Assembly (NCBI GenBank): GCA_014729665.1 | Contig: WJJO01000224.1 | Coordinates: forward strand, 1-6,331 | From: Caldifarciminota bacterium | GTDB lineage: Bacteria; Hydrothermota; Tepidihabitantia; B3-TA06 | Reading direction: 5' to 3' | Length of the DNA stretch: 6,331 nt | In this document: in pieces, positions 1-5,278 of the stretch | Layout of the letters: each line of letters starts with the position of its first letter | Position numbering within the stretch: position 1 is the first letter of the stretch | Translations under genes and position numbers: made by a program | The notes under the pieces: generated by a model | Told to the model about the DNA's origin: nothing | Database searches by the model: none | The model's input: only the letters and a program-made list of their open reading frames with translations

Positions 1-602
1 CTATATGTTCGGCCAGGTCTGGAATATCTCCACCTAATGTATTGTTTATCTTTAAGTATTCCCACCCTGTTTTCAATTTGTCGTTGACTATCTAATTTGG
101 CGTCTGGATAAAGTAATGCCGGTCTTACTAAAAGACAGGGACTGAAAAGGCGTTTCCATCCGAATTTCCGAATAAACCCGTAACATGAACGCTCGTTTGG
201 AAATGTGTACATGAAAGAGAAGCTACCTCTTAATTCTCGTTCAACTTTTGCAATCATAGCGCTGAAGACCCCTTTCTTTTGCCATAGGGGATGAATCATC
301 AAGTCTAATAGGTTCAAGGATTGCTTAATCTCTCCTCCAAATTGAAATGGAAAAGCGAGGAGAGCTTGCATTCCGATAACGTTTTCTTGATATTCACCGA
401 CCAAGACATCAAAAAAATATGGGGAACTTGGTCCATATTTCCATCTCCATTCCTCTACAGTGAATGGAGATCCGTATACCGCTTTTCTGATTTCTAGACA
501 TTGAGGGATGTCTTCTTTCTTTAATGAACGAAGCGTTATCTTTGATCCGTCGTGTAATTTTATCCACTCGGAATTGAATTTGGGTCGTGGACTTCTACTC
601 AC
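1..602 (-). CDS. GNAT family N-acetyltransferase, 5' part (C-terminus beyond window start)
   Basis: This frame, read by hand, is open for 200 codons from a GTG at 602 down to position 1, so the C-terminus is missing. The protein would transfer an acetyl group from acetyl-CoA to an unknown amine, probably in the cytoplasm; no signal peptide or membrane segment is seen. GNAT features: an N-terminal strand with ITLRSLKKEDIPQC at about residues 22-35; motif A at about 100-113 (DLMIHPLWQKKGVF, the Q/R-x-x-G-x pyrophosphate loop with a bulky residue where a second Gly/Ala is usual); motif B at about 142-150 (GFIRKFGWK). After the fold comes YIRWRYSRP (188-196), resembling the W-R-Y motif I recall after the GNAT core in some sugar-related acetyltransferases. 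GTG is chosen because an in-frame TAA lies at 629-627 and the first internal ATG would remove about 77 residues. There is no Shine-Dalgarno. It lies 286 nt downstream of the cyclase gene on the same strand. The substrate cannot be told. Confidence 0.85.
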   Translation of the reverse strand, partial: MSRSPRPKFNSEWIKLHDGSKITLRSLKKEDIPQCLEIRKAVYGSPFTVEEWRWKYGPSSPYFFDVLVGEYQENVIGMQALLAFPFQFGGEIKQSLNLLDLMIHPLWQKKGVFSAMIAKVERELRGSFSFMYTFPNERSCYGFIRKFGWKRLFSPCLLVRPALLYPDAKLDSQRQIENRVGILKDKQYIRWRYSRPGRTY

Positions 603-888
603 ATTACATATTACTTTATCGTATTCTTATGTCAAGCTTGTTTAGCTGATTAATGAAATAATACTTACTTCTCCTATGGTTGCTGAGGGTATTCAATTTT
701 CAGTAGTTCCGAGGGGGTTGGAAGTTATCGAATATAAAGAAACTTCGGTAGGTGGTATTACCGTTTCGCGTGTGAAAGTAGACGTAACTGAAAGTATCGA
801 GTTAGGTAGGAGGGTTATCAACGACTCCCGAGAACTAATCTTTGTCAGAGTTGTCGCAATTATCGTTAAAATACGTAGAAGGAGCTCA
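603..888. other. Spacer between cyclase stop and acetyltransferase start; possible orphan ORF or gene remnant
   Basis: This 286-nt spacer holds the acetyltransferase promoter at its low end and no clear terminator for the cyclase transcript; the only hairpin-like element is CGGTA-N8-TACCG at 746-763, without a T-tract. The plus frame from ATG 676 stays open for 93 codons and runs 69 nt into the 3' end of the cyclase gene on the other strand. Over codons 676-888 it has G at position 1 in 30 of 71 codons (42%) against 18% at position 3, and T at position 2 in about 41%: a coding-like periodicity giving a valine-rich protein I do not recognise. There is no ribosome binding site. Such bias can also be the mirror of an Asn/Asp/Tyr-rich minus-strand gene. 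The exactly antisense minus frame does read that way but carries three stops, so a decayed gene is equally possible. Confidence 0.25.
608..635 (-). promoter_or_regulatory. Sigma-70-type promoter of the acetyltransferase gene, possibly giving a leaderless mRNA
   Basis: On the minus strand there is a perfect -35 hexamer TTGACA (635-630), a 16-nt spacer and a -10 hexamer TAATAT (613-608, four of six consensus bases). A start about six bases past the -10 falls on the GTG codon at 602-600. No ribosome binding site lies in front of that GTG, which fits a leaderless transcript. The promoter also argues that the acetyltransferase is transcribed separately from the upstream cyclase gene. The call is by eye only. 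Confidence 0.5.
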
Positions 889-3800
889 TTACTTGCTTTC
901 CCTTGCTCCGAGCATTTCCCAGGCCTCTACGATTTTTTTGTTGATCGAGACGTTTGAAAGATAGCTATCCTTCATATCAGCATTACCGATTGCCTCAGCT
1001 TGATTAATTACCTTAGAATAAAGTTCTTCAAGTATTTCGGCTGCAGCATCCTGTTTTCCAAGGCCTCTAAGTACTTTATAGTATGTGAAGGTTACTTCTT
1101 GATTAGTTTGCTTTTCTCCTTTCAACAACTTCACCGATTTATTCACAAGGAAGAAGGCACCATGTGGATCCCTCTGAGTAAGCTTGTATTCGGCCTGGAT
1201 TCGAAGAGCCTTTGCCTCCTCCGCGATCAGACCTTTAGTTCTTGCTAAGCCCAGGATTTCCTCCGACAGCACGATAGCCTTCTTGTAATTACCGCTTGCG
1301 ATATATACCTCAGCTAGGTCTTCCTTGCATTGCAGTTGAAGCATATCCGCGCCAGTTTTTTCAAAGATGTCTACCGACTTTTTGATAAAATCTGACGCCT
1401 CTTCATGCCTGCCTTGTTCGTAATAAATCATACCAATTTTATCCAGACAAAGACCCTGACTCTTGGCATCCCCTAATTCCTCGGCCATACTAAGGGATTC
1501 TTCCAGAAGCTCCAGCGCCCTTGAATAAAATCCCACTTCGGTATAGACTGTTGCAAGATTCGATAGATGTTTAAGTTGTACCGGCTTCTCACATGTTCCT
1601 TCGGCAATCTCTATTGCCATCTCGAGGCTTTCAATCGCCTCTTCAAAATGGCCTTGTGCCCTTTTAATGTTACCTATGGTATCAAGTAGTATACCCTCTC
1701 CATGTCGGTCATGTATGGTTCGTGCAGTTTGAAGCGCACGATGACAGTATAAGAGGGCCTTATCATACTCCCCTAGATATTTCATTACTATCCCGAGGTT
1801 GTTAAGTATTCGTTCTTCAGCCTTCTTATCGCCTATCTGACTTACCTGCTTTAACGCCTTTTCGTAGGCTGATATCGCCTGTTTATAAAGACCAAGATAT
1901 TTGTAGACAACACCCAGTGCCGCAGCGGTCATTATCTCGCCGTTTTGATCGTTGTTGGTCCGGAAAAGCTTTAAGCCCTTCTGGAAGAAAGGAATCGCTT
2001 GTCTGTATTCACCCAGCTGCTTATATACCTGGCCGAAATCGACCTCTACCCTGGCCTCAAGCGAGATGTTATTCGATTTGCAGGCCATATCACGTGCCTT
2101 TTCCAAACGTTTCAGGGCATCGGTGTACCTTCCCAACGATTGTAATATCAGGGAGATGATTCTCTGAACACTCAAGAGTTGACTCGGTTCAGGTTTCTTG
2201 CTTAGAATCTCTTCAGCCTTCAGGGCCTTGGCAAGGGCTTCTTTAAGATTCCCTGTGGCTTGACGGTAGGCCGCTTCCCTGAAAAGCACTATCCCCAGCA
2301 TGTGTTCGTCTTCAGCCGACAGGGCAACCGAAAGCAAGGTATTAAGGTCTCGTCTTTGCGCTTTGCGGTCGCCAATATGAGAAAGGACGTTTTCCCTTTT
2401 CAATAGAAGCTGAAACCGTTTTATGTCATTTGAAAGTTCCTTCTGCTTATCAAGAAGGTCTAATGCTTCGTCGTAGAATGTGAGCGCCTCTTCATTCGCA
2501 AAGGCCTTCGCCGCTCTGTCACCCGAGCCAACGAGGTAGGAGAGGGTTTTCCCCTTATCCGAGGTATGCTGGTAGTGATGAACGAGTACCTGTTCAGGTT
2601 CGCCTTTCTTCTCAAGCATCTCGGCTATCCTCCGGTGGTATGTCCTGCGTTTGGCGAATGAAAGCGTACTGTATGCAACCTCGCGGATCAGCATATTACG
2701 AAATTCGTATGTTGAGGAGTCTTTATCTTCGATAATCTTCACCAGATCGTGATAGGCCAGTAGACCCAGTTGGCGCTTTAGGGCTTCACCGTTTGCTATA
2801 TCCTGAATTCGGTTAAGGATCTGAAAGTCGAATCGGTTACCGATCACGGCGCCCGCCCTCAGGATTCCTTTAGCACGTTCGTTAAGGAGGTCTATCCTGC
2901 TGGATATTACCCTGTGGATGGTGGGTGGAATCTGGGACATGTCAGCCTTCTTTTTAAGGCTTATCTTCGCCCCCGTGCGTTCGAGTGAATCCTTACTGAG
3001 TAGAAGTTTTGTAAACTCTTCAATATATAAGGGATTGCCCTGAGAAGTATCGTGTATGAGTTTCAGTAACAGGGTGTCAACGGTCCGGCTGCCAAGACGT
3101 TCGAGTGCCAAAAGGTTAGCCTCCTTTTCGGCAAGTGGGAAAAGCCTCATCTCGAGATGTATGGGCAGGAAATGCCAGGGGAACACCTCGCCTATAGGTC
3201 TGGTTAGAAGTATCACCATCAAAGGTACTGAGGGCAGTAAATCGAAAAGTGAAGCAATAAGCTCCCGCGACAGGGAATCTATCCACTGCACGTTTTCAAA
3301 GACGAGAAGCAGGGGGTTTTCCTGACCGTATCTGAGCATCAGTTCTAGGATGAGAGCAAACATCTTTTGTTTGCGTGCAGATGGATCAAGCGTTGATGTG
3401 AATTCGTTTTCATCCATACAAAGGCCAAGATAAGGTGCAAGTATTGGTGCCCAGGCCGGGCGCTCTACCGAATCCATTGCACGCATCAACGTTTCTCTAC
3501 TGACTCCTTCCTCACCCTCGGCAAGAAGTGTTTGCAGGAGATCACTCCAGCACAGATAGGGTGTTTCTTTTCCGTAACTGGCGCATCTGCCTCCGGCTAC
3601 AACGAATCCGTTTTTCCGTGCCCAGCCCGCAAACTCCTGGACGAGTCTGGTTTTGCCGATACCGGCTTCCCCGAGGATTGTCACTGCAAAGCCGCGTTTA
3701 CTTTGTCTTACATCGTCTGCAATTTCACGGAGTCTTGTAATTTTTAACTCCCGGCCAATCAATCTTTTGTCCGGGGGATTTGACCATTCCTGGTCAATGC

Positions 3801-5061
3801 GGCGTTCTCCAAGCAGCCAGGAACCCTCACCGGTTTCCTTGCCGAAGGGGGCCACCGCGTCACGACCTGCCGCTTTGAACGAAGACGAGGTCTGCTGATA
3901 TGTCCTTTCCCCAACCCTTATCTCCCCCTCATCTGCCGATTCAAGCTGCCGCGCGGCCAGGATGACGGTATGACCCATTACAGTAAAGGTCCGGTGGAGG
4001 TTCGAGCCGATAACGCAGGAAAACAAAGGTCCCGAGCTTATACCGATCCGCTGTGCGGCACCGGCGGGATTGTTGCTCATAAGCTCGCGGGCCGCGAATA
4101 CCGCGCGTTTCGCATCGTCCTCGCATGCGTTTGGCGTACCGAAAACGGCCATCAACCTATCTCCGTAGGAATCGAGGTCGATCTTTTCTACCACACCTCC
4201 GAACTTGTGTACTATTCGCCAGGCCGTATTGAAGTAAGTGTTGTAGGTCTCGAAATCGTGGGGTATATCGTAGAAGTTGACGAACATTACCGACCCGTAG
4301 CTATGTTCTTCAAGGATGCTTTTCTCGTCGGGCATCGAGGTCAAGCGGTCAGCCAGCCCGCAGGGCAATAGCGCAGTCAATCCCCTTCCAAGCTCATCTG
4401 GAAGTTCAGGTGCAGCTGCCTCCGGGGAAGCCGAGATTATACCTGTTAGTTCAAGAGACTCTCTGCTTAAGCTTAGGTTGAGTTTTTCATGTATACCTTC
4501 TGCAACAGGCGGCATCAGACGAATGGTGTCCGGGGCGGTCATCCTCTCGCACCGGTAAAGGATGTTGGCCGCATCGCCTGTGAGTACACGCACAACCCTC
4601 TCCTCGCCCCCGAGGCGGAAATCGTTTAACTCCCCGGCGTGAAGGGCGATCGATATACGCAGATCGGTTTTCCCGATTGAGCTTTTTACAGGCGAGAGCT
4701 TGCGTATTTCTTCCCGGATCCTGGAAGCACAGGTAAGAGCTCTCAGCCGGGTTTGGTCGTCTGTGCCCGGGAAAATAGAGAATATAGCGTCGCCTGAGAA
4801 GAAGATGACGATGCCGCCGTAAAGGTCGATTTCAGATAGCATCTTCTCGAAGGAGGAATTGAGGATTGAGGTTAGTTCCTCACTTCCCGCCGATCCCTGA
4901 ACGGCCAGGCGTTCTGAGAGTTCTGTGAAACCGGTGATGTCTGCCAGAAGGAGGGTGAGTTCCTTTTTATCTCCGCCTGTTGAAACGTAATCACCACCGG
5001 ATGGAATCATATCTAGGGGGATAAACGGACGAAGCCTCAACCTGGCGGATTTACGAAGCAC
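889..5061 (-). CDS. Tandem class III adenylate/guanylate cyclase - STAND ATPase - TPR protein (soluble adenylyl cyclase-like)
   Basis: This 1390-residue cytoplasmic protein probably makes a cyclic nucleotide, with ATPase and TPR parts acting as sensor or scaffold. Residues are counted from the GTG. Cyclase domain C1 (about 30-190) has both metal aspartates: Asp41 in ADITGF and Asp91 in SGDAIF. Cyclase domain C2 (about 255-420) keeps VEKID (Lys293), YGD (Asp301), TVMG (Thr360) and LAAR (Arg371), but has Asn262 for the first aspartate and Ile367 for the catalytic Asn. The ATPase starts with LIGRE (about 434), then Walker A GEAGIGKT (464-471), Walker B-like LLLVFENVQWID (584-595) and LLTRP (618-622). 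TPR repeats fill about 850-1350. No membrane segment or signal peptide is seen. GTG 5061 is preferred because AAGGAGG precedes it by 4 nt and it keeps the family-typical LRPFIP stretch; the longer frame from TTG 5148 lies on the promoter, and ATG 5010 has no ribosome site. The gene ends in TAA-TGA. Order and domain set match ADCY10-type cyclases; actual catalysis is uncertain. Confidence 0.93.
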   Translation of the reverse strand: MLRKSARLRLRPFIPLDMIPSGGDYVSTGGDKKELTLLLADITGFTELSERLAVQGSAGSEELTSILNSSFEKMLSEIDLYGGIVIFFSGDAIFSIFPGTDDQTRLRALTCASRIREEIRKLSPVKSSIGKTDLRISIALHAGELNDFRLGGEERVVRVLTGDAANILYRCERMTAPDTIRLMPPVAEGIHEKLNLSLSRESLELTGIISASPEAAAPELPDELGRGLTALLPCGLADRLTSMPDEKSILEEHSYGSVMFVNFYDIPHDFETYNTYFNTAWRIVHKFGGVVEKIDLDSYGDRLMAVFGTPNACEDDAKRAVFAARELMSNNPAGAAQRIGISSGPLFSCVIGSNLHRTFTVMGHTVILAARQLESADEGEIRVGERTYQQTSSSFKAAGRDAVAPFGKETGEGSWLLGERRIDQEWSNPPDKRLIGRELKITRLREIADDVRQSKRGFAVTILGEAGIGKTRLVQEFAGWARKNGFVVAGGRCASYGKETPYLCWSDLLQTLLAEGEEGVSRETLMRAMDSVERPAWAPILAPYLGLCMDENEFTSTLDPSARKQKMFALILELMLRYGQENPLLLVFENVQWIDSLSRELIASLFDLLPSVPLMVILLTRPIGEVFPWHFLPIHLEMRLFPLAEKEANLLALERLGSRTVDTLLLKLIHDTSQGNPLYIEEFTKLLLSKDSLERTGAKISLKKKADMSQIPPTIHRVISSRIDLLNERAKGILRAGAVIGNRFDFQILNRIQDIANGEALKRQLGLLAYHDLVKIIEDKDSSTYEFRNMLIREVAYSTLSFAKRRTYHRRIAEMLEKKGEPEQVLVHHYQHTSDKGKTLSYLVGSGDRAAKAFANEEALTFYDEALDLLDKQKELSNDIKRFQLLLKRENVLSHIGDRKAQRRDLNTLLSVALSAEDEHMLGIVLFREAAYRQATGNLKEALAKALKAEEILSKKPEPSQLLSVQRIISLILQSLGRYTDALKRLEKARDMACKSNNISLEARVEVDFGQVYKQLGEYRQAIPFFQKGLKLFRTNNDQNGEIMTAAALGVVYKYLGLYKQAISAYEKALKQVSQIGDKKAEERILNNLGIVMKYLGEYDKALLYCHRALQTARTIHDRHGEGILLDTIGNIKRAQGHFEEAIESLEMAIEIAEGTCEKPVQLKHLSNLATVYTEVGFYSRALELLEESLSMAEELGDAKSQGLCLDKIGMIYYEQGRHEEASDFIKKSVDIFEKTGADMLQLQCKEDLAEVYIASGNYKKAIVLSEEILGLARTKGLIAEEAKALRIQAEYKLTQRDPHGAFFLVNKSVKLLKGEKQTNQEVTFTYYKVLRGLGKQDAAAEILEELYSKVINQAEAIGNADMKDSYLSNVSINKKIVEAWEMLGARESK
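1081..2280 (-). repeat. Ten tandem 40-residue TPR units in perfect register within the cyclase protein
   Basis: Residues 928-1327 of the cyclase protein (GTG numbering) are ten TPR units, each exactly 40 residues (120 nt), with no insertion or deletion. Each follows roughly LG-x-VY-x-x-LG-x-Y-x-x-A, with A at the TPR helix-B position in all ten units at multiples of 40. The Gly of the helix A-B turn is kept in nine; the last unit has Arg. Further weaker helical repeats lie before (about 850-925) and after. The DNA copies are well diverged, so this is an old protein repeat and not a recent DNA duplication. A 40-residue TPR is longer than the usual 34, as in kinesin-light-chain and LGN-type solenoids, which bind protein ligands. 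Confidence 0.88.
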
Positions 5062-5092
5062 GCCCCCTCCTTGGGGTAAATTCGATGACCAT
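5051..5092 (-). CDS. Possible 13-residue leader ORF overlapping the cyclase start
   Basis: On the minus strand AAAGGAG (5106-5100) is followed after 7 nt by ATG (5092-5090), an ideal ribosome site. The frame reads MVIEFTPRRGRAS and stops at TAA 5053-5051, eleven bases inside the cyclase gene and in another frame. Its tandem AGG-AGG arginine codons and the following GGG are at once the Shine-Dalgarno of the cyclase GTG. Translation of this ORF would cover, then release, the cyclase start, which would allow translational coupling or attenuation. No known leader peptide is recognised, and an ORF this short can arise by chance; the good ribosome site and the overlap are the only support. Confidence 0.35.
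   Translation of the reverse strand: MVIEFTPRRGRAS
5062..5072 (-). promoter_or_regulatory. Strong Shine-Dalgarno deciding the GTG start of the cyclase gene
   Basis: On the minus strand AAGGAGG (5072-5066) continues into GGG and C and stands 4 nt before GTG (5061-5059). It is the only strong ribosome site in frame with the cyclase domains, and therefore decides the start. It lies inside the 13-codon leader ORF. Confidence 0.75.
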
Positions 5093-5120
5093 CTGTAGTC
5101 TCCTTTGTGCTTGCACATCA

Positions 5121-5148
5121 AGCTTAAGCCAAGGTTGCCGGTTGTCAA
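5121..5148 (-). promoter_or_regulatory. Likely promoter of the cyclase gene
   Basis: A perfect TTGACA (5148-5143, minus strand) is followed after 16 nt by TAAGCT (5126-5121), a weak -10 with three of six consensus bases. A start near 5114 would give a leader of about 50 nt to the cyclase GTG and about 20 nt to the leader ORF. The weak -10 suggests a need for an activator or another sigma factor, or that the true promoter is elsewhere. The palindrome GCTTAAGC (5122-5129) overlaps the -10. Confidence 0.4.
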
Positions 5149-5197
5149 GTTATTGACGAATGCTTAAGAAGTTATTTGCATTCAGGTTGATTTAACC
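5122..5197. promoter_or_regulatory. Small palindromes and repeats in the divergent control region (candidate operator sites)
   Basis: Elements seen: GCTTAAG twice, at 5122-5128 and 5162-5168, 40 bp (about four helix turns) apart; an inverted repeat GTCAA-GTTA-TTGAC at 5144-5157, whose arms belong to outward-facing TTGACA (minus) and TTGACG (plus) motifs; and GGTT-N5-AACC at 5185-5197. All are short and each alone could be chance, but they cluster between two divergent genes and overlap the minus-strand promoter. No regulator family is identified. Confidence 0.25.
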
Positions 5198-5229
5198 AGA
5201 TTATGAAGAAGATAGGTAGATAGGGATTC

Positions 5230-5262
5230 TTGACAGGTGATTAATATTATGTATGTTATAAT
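5230..5262 (+). promoter_or_regulatory. Extended -10 promoter of the propeller gene
   Basis: A consensus -10 TATAAT (5257-5262) carries the extended TG motif (TGTTATAAT, 5254-5262). TTGACA stands at 5230-5235 but with a 21-nt spacer, too long for normal use; with the overlapping TATGTT (5252-5257) as -10 the spacer would be 16. The transcript would start near 5264-5270, only about 10-15 nt before the ATG. A direct repeat GATAGG (5211-5216 and 5219-5224) lies just upstream of the -35. Confidence 0.6.
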
Positions 5263-5266
5263 CGTG

Positions 5267-5274
5267 AAAGGAGG
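5267..5274 (+). promoter_or_regulatory. Ribosome binding site of the propeller gene
   Basis: AAAGGAGG ends 4 nt before the ATG at 5279. It begins only 4 nt after the -10 hexamer, so it lies at or very near the 5' end of the predicted mRNA. Confidence 0.8.
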
Positions 5275-5278
5275 AGTT

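Noticed and set aside
746..763. CGGTA-N8-TACCG hairpin as terminator of the cyclase transcript
   Set aside because: Stem of five pairs with no T-tract on the minus strand and about 125 nt past the stop; too weak for an intrinsic terminator.
867..888. Short minus-strand ORF starting at ATG 889-887 overlapping the cyclase TAA (TAATG)
   Set aside because: Only seven codons long and without a ribosome site; the overlap is a chance product of the stop context.
3970..4371. 133-codon plus-strand ORF within the cyclase gene
   Set aside because: Lies antisense to the second cyclase domain, in the GC-rich part where stops are rare. It has no domain of its own.
632..5125. Octamer TCAAGCTT shared by the upstream regions of both minus-strand genes (632-639 and 5118-5125)
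   Set aside because: It overlaps the -35 in one case and the -10 in the other, so the placement is inconsistent; treated as coincidence.
5062..5148. Extended cyclase start at TTG 5148 or in-frame ATG 5118
   Set aside because: Neither has a Shine-Dalgarno, the TTG is itself the likely -35 hexamer, and the extra residues do not resemble the family. GTG 5061 has AAGGAGG at good distance.
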